Numbered from the stretch's first letter, positions 1-9,302 are shown. The stretch is DNA of 64,000 nt from Nevskiaceae bacterium (GCA_018883185.1 VEQP01000014.1:1-64000); one strand, 5' to 3'. The notes: a model not told the origin generated them from the letters alone. Program-made: numbers and translations.

Positions 1-664
1 AGGGTAACGCGTGCGACTGGGTCGGCACCCAATACTGGTAGCGGCGGATGATACCGTCCCGGTCGGCATACAGGTTCGAGGCCCCCATGCGCTGCTGCAA
101 ATTCTCGAACAGCGGCAGTATGGCCGCCACCGGATCCGCGGGTGGTGCAGCCACCGTGGCGCGCGCGCCCGGCAATCGAGCGGCGTCGAGTTGGCTCACG
201 CCGTCATTGGCTGCTGGCAGCCGCACGAACGGGAAGACGATGTTGGGATAGGCGCCTGCGATTTCATTGAGGCTGGCGTCGCCCTCGGGGTCGTTCTTCG
301 AGGGTTCCGACACCAGCTGATTGAGCAGTATCGCCTGCGGTGACTCCTCGGCAATGCTGGCAAGCGCTTCGGCCACCACGCTGTTACTCCACGGCCAGCG
401 ACCATGATCACGGCCTACTTCCTGCAGCGAGCGCTCGTCGATATCGATGATGACGATGCGCGGATCAGGCGCAGGGCTAGAGATGCGCAGCTTGACGAGC
501 CGATCGTAAATCACCTCGCTGCCCCGCCCCATGAATCCCTGCAGCGAATAATCCGCGAGCAGTAACACCGCAATCGCCGCTGCGAGCAGCAGATAAAAGC
601 GAGCCTCCCAGCGTCGGCACCAACTGCCGAAGCCCTGCAGGAGTGACAGCAGTGCGGTTTTCAT
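1..664 (-). CDS. CHASE2-domain sensor protein, N-terminal part (cut by window edge)
   Basis: The reading frame starts at the ATG at 664 and runs off the left edge, so only the first 221 residues are visible. An N-terminal membrane segment (about residues 18-38, rich in Leu/Ala) is followed by an extracytoplasmic sensor domain. The strand IVIIDIDERSLQEVG and the late motif DRDGIIRRYQYW are hallmarks of CHASE2. CHASE2 proteins normally end in two or three further membrane helices and an adenylate/guanylate cyclase, GGDEF or kinase output domain, none of which can be seen here. The start codon overlaps the stop of the upstream SH3/M48-like gene by 4 bases (ATGA), so the two are probably translationally coupled and may share an envelope-sensing role. 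The domain call is firm; the output activity is unknown. Confidence 0.85.
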   Translation of the reverse strand, partial: MKTALLSLLQGFGSWCRRWEARFYLLLAAAIAVLLLADYSLQGFMGRGSEVIYDRLVKLRISSPAPDPRIVIIDIDERSLQEVGRDHGRWPWSNSVVAEALASIAEESPQAILLNQLVSEPSKNDPEGDASLNEIAGAYPNIVFPFVRLPAANDGVSQLDAARLPGARATVAAPPADPVAAILPLFENLQQRMGASNLYADRDGIIRRYQYWVPTQSHALP

Positions 665-1875
665 GGGCTTGAACCTTTGAATGTACGAATGCGTGATGCA
701 GCGGCCGAGGGTATGGCTGCACGCTCTATGTCGGGTGTGATCTGGGTCGCGACCGCCGCGATGCGCTCGGGCAGTGGCGGTGTCGTGGCCAGCAGCAACG
801 ATGCATCGCGCCCTTTGCGTACGGCCTCATCGATGTCCTCGAACACCGTCAGCAAGGCCGAGGTGTCGTAACCGGCTCGGCCCGCCAGTACCAAGCCATC
901 ATGATCCGCCTCAAGCACCGCAGCAGAACCGACGCCTCGCGCCAACCCCGCCACCGACAGAGTGGCGCCGCGCCCCAACCATTGCTGCCGCTGCACCTGC
1001 GCGATCTCACGCGCGAGCACAGCCGCCAAATCATCCTCGCTGTCGAGCAGATCAAATAATCCGCGCGTCACGCCGACCATGCCGTTAGGCAATCCGAAGC
1101 TCACGATGGAGGTGGAATCGAGCAACACGAAGCGCCACGACACCTCACGCCGCTCCGCTCCGGCAGCGACGATGTTGCCCACCTTTGAGACGTACTGCTG
1201 CAAGGCGAAATTACGCACCGGACGAGCGGCACCAAGCAGTTGCGCCGCCATCTCCTGACCCGCCGCCAACTCTTCGGGCGACAGCTGCAGGGGGAGTGCA
1301 TCCGGTAGTGGGGTGAGGTAGCGCAGCGGACGGGTTTGCAATTGGCCCGCCGCGGCAAAGTCGATTGCGGCCTGCGAGTCGGGGAGGCTCTGCAGCAGCC
1401 GACTGAGTTCGCCCTGATTCGGCGTGGCGGCAAGCAGTAATTCACCGGTCAAAGGTTTTTGCCGCTTGATGACCCCGCGAGTGCCGCTCGTCAACACCAC
1501 GTTGCCGCTCGCTTCTCGGCCGGTGGACAAGGCGGCAAGACCCGTGTCGAGCGGGCGGGCTGAGGGTGAGCGCAGGCTCGACAAACGGAGCCAGCCACTC
1601 TGCCCCCGCAAGTCTTCGACACGGCGCCAGAACCCCTTGCGCTCGAAGCCCGTGAGATTGTGCCCGGCGCGCAACGCGGCAATCACCCGGGCCGTCGCGA
1701 CGGGCTCCTGACGGAGGCTGTCCTCGCGCGCGAGAACCAAGCGCTCGCCGCGGACAGAGGCCGGCTCCACGCCAGCCGGTTGCGACTGGCCGAACACCGC
1801 CGACGCCCCCAGTATCAGCACCGTCAGCCAGGCCCGTTTGCACACCCATCCCATCGCATCAATCTTACCGGACAT
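661..1875 (-). CDS. Exported SH3b / M48-metallopeptidase-like protein with degenerate zinc site
   Basis: 404 residues. A better start may be the Met at residue 8 (base 1854), which gives a compact signal peptide ending near AVFGQSQ. Residues about 40-100 look like a bacterial SH3b domain (ERKGFWRRVEDLRGQSGWL). The C-terminal half resembles M48 Zn-peptidase fold proteins (SFGLPNGMVGVTRGLFDLL, then an acidic helix). The zinc-binding HExxH helix reads AREIAQV (R289, E290, Q293), so both histidines are lost although the third-ligand-like LEADHDG stretch remains. I therefore infer a pseudo-peptidase acting as a chaperone or binding protein in the periplasm. It overlaps the CHASE2 gene by 4 bases. 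Confidence 0.7.
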   Translation of the reverse strand: MSGKIDAMGWVCKRAWLTVLILGASAVFGQSQPAGVEPASVRGERLVLAREDSLRQEPVATARVIAALRAGHNLTGFERKGFWRRVEDLRGQSGWLRLSSLRSPSARPLDTGLAALSTGREASGNVVLTSGTRGVIKRQKPLTGELLLAATPNQGELSRLLQSLPDSQAAIDFAAAGQLQTRPLRYLTPLPDALPLQLSPEELAAGQEMAAQLLGAARPVRNFALQQYVSKVGNIVAAGAERREVSWRFVLLDSTSIVSFGLPNGMVGVTRGLFDLLDSEDDLAAVLAREIAQVQRQQWLGRGATLSVAGLARGVGSAAVLEADHDGLVLAGRAGYDTSALLTVFEDIDEAVRKGRDASLLLATTPPLPERIAAVATQITPDIERAAIPSAAASRIRTFKGSSP

Positions 1876-1916
1876 GGCGGTGTGCGGAAGTCCCGGCCGG
1901 TTGATATAACTACGTT

Positions 1917-3215
1917 ATGCATCGCGCCCTAGGTATCGGGATGGCCGCCGCGCTCGGCCTGTCGCTCACCGCCTCACCGGCGGCTGCAGACACGGCTGCG
2001 CAGTTGAGCTTCGCGGAGGCCACCCGCTACACGGTGAAGATCGAGGCGTCCACTGAGTACTCGTTCATCGAGCGCGACTCGGGGGCCTGGAGCGGAGCTG
2101 GGTTCCTCGTCGATCGCGCGCGCCGCTGGGTGCTCACGAATGCGCACGTGGCCGGTTACGTCGACACTACACTGCAGGCGAGCTTCAAAGGCCAACCGAA
2201 TCGCGGTGCCCGCGCGCTGTTCGTCGACAACCTGCTCGATCTGGCCGTGCTCGAGCTCGAACCCGGCGCCGTACCTCAAGAAGCGGCCGAGGCACGGCTC
2301 GCTTGTGCGCGAGTGCCCGCGGTGGGCGCCGATCTCGGCGCATTCGGTCATCCGCTAGGCTACGCGTTTACGGCCACCCGCGGCATCATGGCCGGCCTCA
2401 CGCGCTCCGAAGGCTATCCGATGATCCAGACGGATACGCCGATCAGCCCTGGCAACTCCGGCGGCCCGCTCATCGATCTCGCTTCGGGCGAGGTGGTCGG
2501 CATCAACACGGCATCGCTCGGCGACAAGCGCGCGCAGAATGTGAACTTCGCGGTGATGATCACCGAGGCCTGTCGGGTGCTCGAACTGCTGCGCGAAGGA
2601 CGATCAGCCACCGTACCCAAACTCGTCACCGACTTTGCCATCGACGAAGACGATGTGATGACGCTCACCGTCGCGCGCACACCCTCGCGCAGCGATGGCT
2701 TCGGCCTGCGCGCGGGCGACACCGTGCTCGGGATCGACGGCGATGCTCGCGAGTTCGCGGGCGCAGCAGACTTTCTGCTGGCGCTGCGCGGGCGAAGCGG
2801 TAACGTGCCACTGCGCGTACTGCGCGAGGGGCGCGAGGAAGTGCTGAAAACCGCGTTGGTGCCGAGTCTGCAGCATGTCGGTCGACGCGGTCTCGCCATC
2901 AGCGGCGTGGTCTTCGCCGCGCGCAAACTCGCCGAAATCTCCTCCCCCGACGAGGCGGGCGTTCTGATCGTGCATCAGGTGGAGCCCGGCTCGAGTGGTG
3001 ATCTTCACCAAATCGACTATGGCTTTCAGGTCGTCTCGATCGACGGCCGCGAGATCTCGACGCTGACGCAACTGCAACGACTAGCCGAAGCCGCACAGCG
3101 CGAGGATCGGCCGCTGCGGCTGATTCTGCGCGCGGTCACCGAGGACTCGACGGCCGAAGAAATCTTCCACTTGCGTGAACTGCCGGTCGATTCGGTGAAG
3201 TGGTATCCACGATGA
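1917..3215 (+). CDS. Periplasmic trypsin-like serine protease with PDZ domains (HtrA/DegP-like)
   Basis: 432 residues with an N-terminal signal peptide (hydrophobic core AAALGLSLTASPAAA). The chymotrypsin-fold catalytic triad is complete: H77 in LTNAHVAG, D108 in NLLDLAVLEL and S181 in SPGNSGGPLID. Residues about 215-310 and 315-415 look like two PDZ domains (GFGLRAGDTVLGIDG and YGFQVVSIDGREIS). Such proteins degrade or hold misfolded envelope proteins. The gene is divergent from the SH3/M48-like gene with a 41-base spacer. Its stop overlaps the YdbH start by 4 bases, linking it to the envelope-lipid genes that follow. It is somewhat shorter than DegP and I do not assign a DegP/DegQ/DegS symbol. 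Confidence 0.85.
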   Translation: MHRALGIGMAAALGLSLTASPAAADTAAQLSFAEATRYTVKIEASTEYSFIERDSGAWSGAGFLVDRARRWVLTNAHVAGYVDTTLQASFKGQPNRGARALFVDNLLDLAVLELEPGAVPQEAAEARLACARVPAVGADLGAFGHPLGYAFTATRGIMAGLTRSEGYPMIQTDTPISPGNSGGPLIDLASGEVVGINTASLGDKRAQNVNFAVMITEACRVLELLREGRSATVPKLVTDFAIDEDDVMTLTVARTPSRSDGFGLRAGDTVLGIDGDAREFAGAADFLLALRGRSGNVPLRVLREGREEVLKTALVPSLQHVGRRGLAISGVVFAARKLAEISSPDEAGVLIVHQVEPGSSGDLHQIDYGFQVVSIDGREISTLTQLQRLAEAAQREDRPLRLILRAVTEDSTAEEIFHLRELPVDSVKWYPR

Positions 3216-5230
3216 ACCGCCTGCTGCGTCAGTGGTCACTGACCCCGCCCATGCTGCTGTCGCTGTGCGCGTTCAGCACCCCCGCGACGGCGATCGATAC
3301 CATTCGTTTCGCGGCGCGCGAAATCACCGCGGCGGGCACGCGGTTCGAGAATGTCGAGGTAAAGCTCGCCCTTGATCCGCAAACCGGCTTGCCGCGCGGA
3401 CGGATCTCGGCAGGCAGTACGCTCATCGGCCCGGTCGCCTTCGACGTCGCGCTGAGCGAACGGCCAGAACTCGGCGAGACGATCCTGACCGGTGAGCGCT
3501 TCGCCATCGCCGGCGGCGAGCTCGGCATCGAAGCGGTGTTCACGCCGAGCCGCTGGCGCATAGAGGGGCGCGCGGAGCGCATCAAGAGCGATGGCCTGCT
3601 CGCCTTCACTCGTCGCTACGTCAACATCCCTGCCGACATCACCGCCGCCGGAAGCCTTGATGGCATTGTACGTTTCGACGGCCGCGTGGGTCGTGAACTG
3701 CCCACGAAGGCGTCGGCGGAATTCCGCGGCACCGGTGTCGGCTTCGCCAATGGCGAGGGCACCTTCGCCGCCGAAGGTATCAACCTCAGCCTGCGACTGC
3801 AGGCCGATGCGCTCACTGGCACGGCGTACGCGCTGCAGGGCGATCTGCGCAGCGCGGCGGGAGAAGCCTTGTTCGGCGACACCTACCTGCGCCTCGGTAA
3901 GTACCCGACGTCGATCGATCTGACGGGCCGCTTCGATGGCGACGCGATCGACATCGAACAATTGAACGTGGCGCAGCAAGGGCTGGTCCGAGCGAGTCTC
4001 GCAGCGAACCTCACCCTCGGCGCCGCATTCATCGACACCCCGCTCGACCCCAACTCGGTGAAGGTGAAACGGGCCGATCTAAGCTTGCACGAGCTGCGTT
4101 TCCCCGACGTCTACACGAGCTATTTGCAGACGGCACTCGCCGGCACCGCACTCGACTCACTCGACACCGCGGGCACCATCTCGGGTCAGTTGCACATCAT
4201 CGACAACGCTCCGCAAGCCGCGGAGCTTCGACTCACAGATCTGCGTCTGCGCGACAGCGACGGCATGTTTCATCTGGATGGGCTGAAGGGTGAAATTTAC
4301 TGGACCGCCGAGGGCGGGGAGCCCGCCGCACCATCGTTCATCGCTTGGGATTCGGGCGGCGCCTACGACATCGGCGGCGGTGGCAGTTCGATGCGCCTCA
4401 GCCTGCGCGGGTCGACGGCAGCGTTGCTCGAGCCCGCGCGGCTGCCGATTTTTGACGGCGCACTCAACATCCAGCAGCTGCGTATCGTCGATCCGGGGCA
4501 AGAGTCGATGCAGGTGGAGTTCACCGGCGAACTCGAACCGATCAGCATGGAGCAGCTCACCAAGGCGTTCGGCTGGCCAGCTTTCGGCGGGGTCGTCACC
4601 GGTCGTATCCCTGGCGTGCTCTACCGCGACAACAAGGTAACGGTCGCCGGCGATATTGAAGCCGAAATCTTTGATGGTATCGTGCGTGGCAGCAATATCA
4701 CGCTCAGTGACCCGCTTGGCCGATGGCCACGACTCGAGGCGGACATCCGCGTTGAGAATCTCGACCTCGAAGCGCTCACACGGACTTTCGAGGTGGGCAC
4801 GATCACAGGCCGTCTCGAAGGAGAGCTGACCAATCTGGCGCTGTTCGACTGGTCGCCAACAGCGTTCGACATGTATCTCGGCACTCCTGCCGACGATCGT
4901 AGCCGACGCGAGATCAGTGTCGATGCCATCAACAGCATCGCCAACGTCGGCGGCACAGCCGGCACCGGCGTCGCGGCAGCGATGCGCACCGGCGTGCTGC
5001 GCTTTTTCTCGAAGTATCGCTACAAGCGACTGGCGCTACGCTGCGTACTCGAAGACGACATCTGCAATCTCTCCGGCGCGCCGATCTCGCCGAACCGGTA
5101 CTATCTGCTTGAGGGCGCGGGCGTGCCGCGCGTCGATATCATTGGCAACACGGGCCGCGTGCGGTGGTCGGAGTTGCTCGAGCAGATCGAATGGCAAATC
5201 CGCACCGGCGGCACCTTCGTCGTCGATTAG
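3212..5230 (+). CDS. ydbH: YdbH-family AsmA-like intermembrane lipid-transport protein
   Basis: About 672 residues from the ATG at 3212, which overlaps the previous stop (ATGA) and begins a clear signal peptide (MNRLLRQWSL... ending near TPATA); a GTG at 3200 is a less likely start. The rest is repetitive beta-rich sequence typical of AsmA/TAM-like bridges, with the C-terminal DUF2867/YdbH-type region around ISVDAINSIANVGG. In E. coli YdbH with the lipoprotein YnbE forms one of three redundant bridges carrying phospholipid to the outer membrane, helped by YdbL. Here the next gene encodes both YnbE-like and YdbL-like parts, which supports the call. Family assignment is by motif and context; symbol by homology. 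Confidence 0.8.
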   Translation: MNRLLRQWSLTPPMLLSLCAFSTPATAIDTIRFAAREITAAGTRFENVEVKLALDPQTGLPRGRISAGSTLIGPVAFDVALSERPELGETILTGERFAIAGGELGIEAVFTPSRWRIEGRAERIKSDGLLAFTRRYVNIPADITAAGSLDGIVRFDGRVGRELPTKASAEFRGTGVGFANGEGTFAAEGINLSLRLQADALTGTAYALQGDLRSAAGEALFGDTYLRLGKYPTSIDLTGRFDGDAIDIEQLNVAQQGLVRASLAANLTLGAAFIDTPLDPNSVKVKRADLSLHELRFPDVYTSYLQTALAGTALDSLDTAGTISGQLHIIDNAPQAAELRLTDLRLRDSDGMFHLDGLKGEIYWTAEGGEPAAPSFIAWDSGGAYDIGGGGSSMRLSLRGSTAALLEPARLPIFDGALNIQQLRIVDPGQESMQVEFTGELEPISMEQLTKAFGWPAFGGVVTGRIPGVLYRDNKVTVAGDIEAEIFDGIVRGSNITLSDPLGRWPRLEADIRVENLDLEALTRTFEVGTITGRLEGELTNLALFDWSPTAFDMYLGTPADDRSRREISVDAINSIANVGGTAGTGVAAAMRTGVLRFFSKYRYKRLALRCVLEDDICNLSGAPISPNRYYLLEGAGVPRVDIIGNTGRVRWSELLEQIEWQIRTGGTFVVD

Positions 5231-5258
5231 TCTGTTCCCACTTTTTGAGGTGTCGACC

Positions 5259-5903
5259 ATGAAGACCCTGCTGCGCCTGAACCTCTCGCTCGTCACGCTG
5301 CTGATTTCCGCCTGCGTCACGATCAACGTGTACTTTCCGGCAGGCGCTGCGGAGAAGGCCGCCGACGAGATCATCGACTCGGTCATCAAGGGTGCGGGCA
5401 AAGCGGCGCCACGCAGTTCGACTCCCGCCACGCGCCCCACGCCCCCGCAATCGTCAGTTCGGCCCGCCACCGAAACGCACTGGCTGGTGTGGCTCGCCGG
5501 TCGCACCTTGTATGCACTCGTGCCAGCCGCGCACGCGCAAGGCGTCGATGCCAACATGGATGTGTCCTCGCCGGAAATCCGCGCCATTACAGCCTCGATG
5601 CAGCAACGCTTCGGTCAACTCGAGCGATTCTTCGAGGCAGGCGTAGTCGGTCTCACGACCACAGGTCTCATCGAAATCCGCGACGCCAACGCAGCAGCCC
5701 TGCCCGATCGGGCGCTGGTACGCAGGCTCGTCGCCGATGACAACAACGACCGCAACGCCCTGTACGAAGCTATCGCCCGCGCCAATGACCGACCGGAGTG
5801 GGAGGCAGACATCCGGCGTATCTTTGCCCAGCGCTGGATCGAGCGCGGCGCAAAGCCCGGCTGGTACTTCCAGGACGGCGACGGCAACTGGCAGCAGCGC
5901 TGA
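5259..5903 (+). CDS. YnbE-YdbL fusion lipoprotein (DUF1318)
   Basis: 214 residues. The N-terminus is a lipoprotein signal with lipobox LISAC (Cys19), followed directly by VTINVYFPAG and a short Lys/Asp-rich helix as in the small lipoprotein YnbE. A Pro/Thr-rich linker (about 50-72) follows. Residues 74-94 then look like a second, buried signal peptide (HWLVWLAGRTLYALVPAAHA). The C-terminal 120 residues match YdbL/DUF1318, ending in GAKPGWYFQDGDGNWQQ. In enterobacteria ynbE and ydbL are separate genes after ydbH; here no separate ynbE exists in the 28-base gap after ydbH. I infer a single polypeptide doing both jobs, perhaps cut at the internal AHA site. Start is the ATG at 5259 after a GAGG ribosome site. 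Confidence 0.8.
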   Translation: MKTLLRLNLSLVTLLISACVTINVYFPAGAAEKAADEIIDSVIKGAGKAAPRSSTPATRPTPPQSSVRPATETHWLVWLAGRTLYALVPAAHAQGVDANMDVSSPEIRAITASMQQRFGQLERFFEAGVVGLTTTGLIEIRDANAAALPDRALVRRLVADDNNDRNALYEAIARANDRPEWEADIRRIFAQRWIERGAKPGWYFQDGDGNWQQR

Positions 5904-5915
5904 TCGCGAGCCGCC

Positions 5916-7118
5916 TTGACCCGCCAACGAAAACGCCTACTGCTCATCGTCGGCGGCCTACTGGCGAGCATCGCCCTTGGCGTCGTGCTCGTGGTGGTGT
6001 TTCGCAACCCGCTGCTCAACTCCGCGCTGGTGCGCAAGGAAGTCAGTGCCGTGCTGCGCGAGGAGGTCGGCCGCAAGGTCGACTTGTCGGGTGCGCTGCG
6101 CATCGACGAGTGGCCATGGGTCGAGCTTGACGTCGGCCGTGGTTCGATTGCCAATCCCGCAGGCTTCGAGGGACCGCCGCTCGCACAGTGGGAGCTCATC
6201 GAAATGCGCTTCCACTACAGCACGGCCTATGAAGACGAACCGTTGCTGTATGGCGTCATCATCCACGGCCTTAAAGTCCACCTGCACATCGATGCCGCGG
6301 GCCGCGACAACTTCAGCGACCTTGGCTCCCGCGACCCGACACCACCGAGCGTGCCGCTGAACGTGCCACGAGTCGAAATCCGCGACGCCGAGGTGAGCTT
6401 CACCGATGAGCGCGAATCCACCAAGCCGAAGTTCGTCGCGCGATCCATCACGCTGCGCACGGGCACCGTGGAGCGTGGGGTCGGTGCCGTCGAGGGCAAG
6501 CGCTGGCGCATCGCAGACATCGACTTGAGCGCCCAGCCACTCAATCTCGGTACCGCGGTGCTGCGTGTGCCGGCCTTGTCGGTGGATGCGAGCATCCCGG
6601 CAGCGCGGGTTCCAGCAGCGACGCTCAGCCTCGGCCCCATTCGTCTGCGTCTCAGTGATCTCGCCGTGGCTGCACCCGAGGGCGCGGCAGTGCAGGGGTC
6701 GGGACGTTTCGCCCTCGATCCGGTGCCGATCGCCGCTGCACTCAAAGCCGCAGGACAGAAACCGCCCTTTGCCGCCGACTCACCATGGTTTCGGCTACGG
6801 GGCCTCTCCGGCCGCCTGCAGCAAAGTCCGACCGGGCTGCAGATCGACGATCTGCGCGTCGGCATGGACGATCTGCGCCTGCAGGGCTCGGTATCGATCG
6901 GTCGCACCATTCGGTTTGCGCTCGAGGGCAATCGACTCGATCTCGACCGTTATATCAACGCTCTGGCCGATCAAACGCCCGCGGCGCCGACCGCGGGGTT
7001 TCCGGGCAAGACCTTGTTGGGGTTACCGCTCGAGGGCTCGGTGCGCCTCGACAGTGCCGTCTCCGGCGGGCTACGAATGCAGGATGTGACCTTGGAGGTC
7101 ACCGACCGAGGTCGCTGA
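5916..7118 (+). CDS. AsmA-family envelope protein
   Basis: 400 residues, TTG start 12 bases after the previous stop. One N-terminal membrane helix (LLLIVGGLLASIALGVVLVVVF) is followed by the conserved AsmA N-terminal pattern (EVGRKVDLSGALRID..P.VELDVGRGSIANPAGFEG). The remainder is beta-rich periplasmic sequence with an AsmA-like C-terminal motif (DLRVGMDDLRLQGSVSIG). AsmA proteins are anchored in the inner membrane and affect outer-membrane lipid assembly. At 400 residues it is shorter than E. coli AsmA (about 617) and lacks the long repetitive middle. It closes the envelope operon 1917-7118. Confidence 0.85.
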   Translation: MTRQRKRLLLIVGGLLASIALGVVLVVVFRNPLLNSALVRKEVSAVLREEVGRKVDLSGALRIDEWPWVELDVGRGSIANPAGFEGPPLAQWELIEMRFHYSTAYEDEPLLYGVIIHGLKVHLHIDAAGRDNFSDLGSRDPTPPSVPLNVPRVEIRDAEVSFTDERESTKPKFVARSITLRTGTVERGVGAVEGKRWRIADIDLSAQPLNLGTAVLRVPALSVDASIPAARVPAATLSLGPIRLRLSDLAVAAPEGAAVQGSGRFALDPVPIAAALKAAGQKPPFAADSPWFRLRGLSGRLQQSPTGLQIDDLRVGMDDLRLQGSVSIGRTIRFALEGNRLDLDRYINALADQTPAAPTAGFPGKTLLGLPLEGSVRLDSAVSGGLRMQDVTLEVTDRGR

Positions 7119-7242
7119 CGGCCGGCGCTGACCGGCGATCACGGCGGCCGCTTTTCGGCGCCCGGACGGGGCTGCGGTCGACGGGCTGGCGGTGGGCGGA
7201 TATACTCGCGCCCGGTTTTAACTGAGCCCTCAGGATCGCATC

Positions 7243-7755
7243 GTGAGCACGCAGGATTCCAAGTTTTTCAATATCTTCAGCCTCGTCCTCGGTATTCTGA
7301 TCTTGATCACCATCCTGCTGTTCGCGTTCGCCCGCTCAGTCGGCCGGAATACTCAGCTTGCCCATGTCGAGAGCGACCCTAAGTACGTCGCCGACGTGGA
7401 AAGCAATCTCACCTCGGGCCGTGTCGCCGTGGCCGGACAAGACAACTCCGCACTCGCCATCGCGCCTGCGGCTGGCGCCGTCGTCGCCACGCTCGCCATG
7501 CCGACAAGTGGTGTCGAGGTGTACGAGCAGGTCTGTGGCGCCTGCCACCTGAACGGCATCGGCGGCGCACCGAAATCCGACGATCGCGCCGCATGGGCGC
7601 CGCGTATCGCCCAAGGGACGGCCACCCTCTATAAGCACGCCATCGAAGGCTACACCGGTAAAAGCGGTGTGATGCCCGCCAAGGGCGGTCGAGCGGATCT
7701 CTCGGACGAACTGGTCCAGGCCGCCGTCGACCACATGGTCTCAAAGGCCAAGTAA
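7243..7755 (+). CDS. Membrane-anchored c-type cytochrome (cytochrome c5 family)
   Basis: 170 residues from a GTG start. One N-terminal membrane anchor (about residues 8-28, FNIFSLVLGILILITILLF) precedes a monohaem class I cytochrome domain at residues 85-170. Haem attachment is CGACH, and the axial Met is in GVMPAKGGRADLSDEL, a pattern typical of cytochrome c5. It should shuttle electrons on the periplasmic face of the inner membrane. It stands alone, convergent with comM; a small hairpin (GCCGGC arms around 7774-7787) without a clear T tract lies between the two stops. Confidence 0.85.
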   Translation: MSTQDSKFFNIFSLVLGILILITILLFAFARSVGRNTQLAHVESDPKYVADVESNLTSGRVAVAGQDNSALAIAPAAGAVVATLAMPTSGVEVYEQVCGACHLNGIGGAPKSDDRAAWAPRIAQGTATLYKHAIEGYTGKSGVMPAKGGRADLSDELVQAAVDHMVSKAK

Positions 7756-7781
7756 ACGCTCGAAGCCCAGCGTTCGCCGGC

Positions 7782-9299
7782 TCAGGCCGGCGATAACGCG
7801 CGGCGCAAAGCCAGAGCCTCGGCAAGGTGCGCTTCACCGACCGCAGTCTCGTCGGCTAAATCCGCCAAAGTCCGCGCCACCCGCATCAGACGGTGGCGTG
7901 ACCGCAGACTGAACCCAAGAGCATTGCCGGTTCGCTGCAACAGGGCCTCGGCAGGCTTCGACATCTGGCACGCACCCTCGAGTTCACTCACTCCCAGCGC
8001 GGCGTTGAGTTGGCCTTGCCTCGCCTGCTGTCGGGCGCGCGCGCAGCGGATGCGCGCGTGCACCGCCGAATCATCGGCTCGGCTGCTGCGCTGGTGCAGC
8101 GCGATGTCGGCGTCACTGACCGCGGATAAGGCCACCCGCATGTCGAGTCGATCGAGCAAAGGCCCGGACAGCCGTGCACGATACCGCTCGAGCTGCGCCG
8201 CCGTGCACTGACAACGTCGGGAGCCGTGGCCGTGGTACCCGCAGGGGCACGGATTCATCGCCGCGATCAGCTGAAAGGCCGCGGGATACTCGGCATGGGA
8301 CCCGACGCGGGCCACGGTCACGAGCCCGGTCTCGAGAGGCTCACGCAGGGCCTCGAGCACGCGCCGGTCGAACTCCGGTAACTCATCGAGAAACAGCACA
8401 CCGCGGTGAGCCAGCGTGACTTCGCCCGGACGGGCTGCGGGCCCGCCACCGATGATGGCGCTCGCAGAGGCGGTGTGATGCGGCGCCCGGAAAGGCCGGC
8501 ATGGGGCACGCGGCGTGCGACCGCGCACGATGGAATTGACCATGGCGACCTCGAGCCGCTCCTGATCGAGCAAAGGCGGCATCAGGTGCGGCAATCGCTC
8601 GGCCAACATGCTCTTGCCGCAACCCGGCGGCCCGACGAGCAACACGCTGTGACCGCCCGCTGCCGCCACTTCCAAGGCCAACTTGGCCGAGTGTTGACCG
8701 CACACGTCGGCCAGATGCAGCGCCCGCGGCGCTGCGGCAGACACCTCAGGCGTCGCGACGATCTCGCCCACCGTCGGTAAGGGTTCGCGCTGCTCAAGGT
8801 GCGCACACACCTCGAGCAAGCTGCCCGCAGCATGAGCCGCAAGCGCCGGGATGCAATGCAGGTCGGCCGCATTCTCGCGCGGTAGGACGATGGAGTGTCC
8901 CGCTTGGGCCGCAGCGACCGCTGAGGGCAGCGCGCCCCGGATGGCACGCAACTCGCCGGTCAGACCGAGCTCGCCGAGAAACTCCACCTGCTCGAGCGCA
9001 GTGCCTGCGGCGATTTGGCCTGCGGCCGCAAGGATGCCTATGGCAATAGCGAGATCGAAGCGGCCGCCATCCTTCGGCAGGTCTGCAGGGGCGAGATTGA
9101 TGGTGATGCGCCCCGCGGGTAACTCGAAGCCGGAGTTGACCAATGCCGCTCTGACTCGCTCCTTGCTTTCTTTGACCTCGGTCGCCGGGAGACCCACGAT
9201 GTTGAAGCACGGCAGACCAGCACCGAGATGGACTTCGACTTCCACGACCGGCGCCAACAGGCCGATCTGCGCCCGACAGGCGACCCGGGCGACCGCCAT
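7782..9299 (-). CDS. comM: YifB/ComM-family Mg-chelatase-like AAA+ ATPase
   Basis: 505 residues, normal for the family. The order is an N-terminal LonC-like fold (HLGAGLPCFNIVGLP and the KESKERVRAAL motif), then an AAA+ Mg-chelatase domain with Walker A GPPGCGKS and Walker B GVLFLDELPEF, and a C-terminal Mg_chelatase_C domain (FSLRSRHRLMRVARTLADL). A Cys-rich stretch CPCGYHGHGSRRCQC is typical. ComM is a hexameric branch-migration helicase that extends recombination during natural transformation. Its start lies 3 bases from the stop of ubiK, so both may be co-transcribed. Confidence 0.93.
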   Translation of the reverse strand: MAVARVACRAQIGLLAPVVEVEVHLGAGLPCFNIVGLPATEVKESKERVRAALVNSGFELPAGRITINLAPADLPKDGGRFDLAIAIGILAAAGQIAAGTALEQVEFLGELGLTGELRAIRGALPSAVAAAQAGHSIVLPRENAADLHCIPALAAHAAGSLLEVCAHLEQREPLPTVGEIVATPEVSAAAPRALHLADVCGQHSAKLALEVAAAGGHSVLLVGPPGCGKSMLAERLPHLMPPLLDQERLEVAMVNSIVRGRTPRAPCRPFRAPHHTASASAIIGGGPAARPGEVTLAHRGVLFLDELPEFDRRVLEALREPLETGLVTVARVGSHAEYPAAFQLIAAMNPCPCGYHGHGSRRCQCTAAQLERYRARLSGPLLDRLDMRVALSAVSDADIALHQRSSRADDSAVHARIRCARARQQARQGQLNAALGVSELEGACQMSKPAEALLQRTGNALGFSLRSRHRLMRVARTLADLADETAVGEAHLAEALALRRALSPA

Positions 9300-9302
9300 G
9301 AC

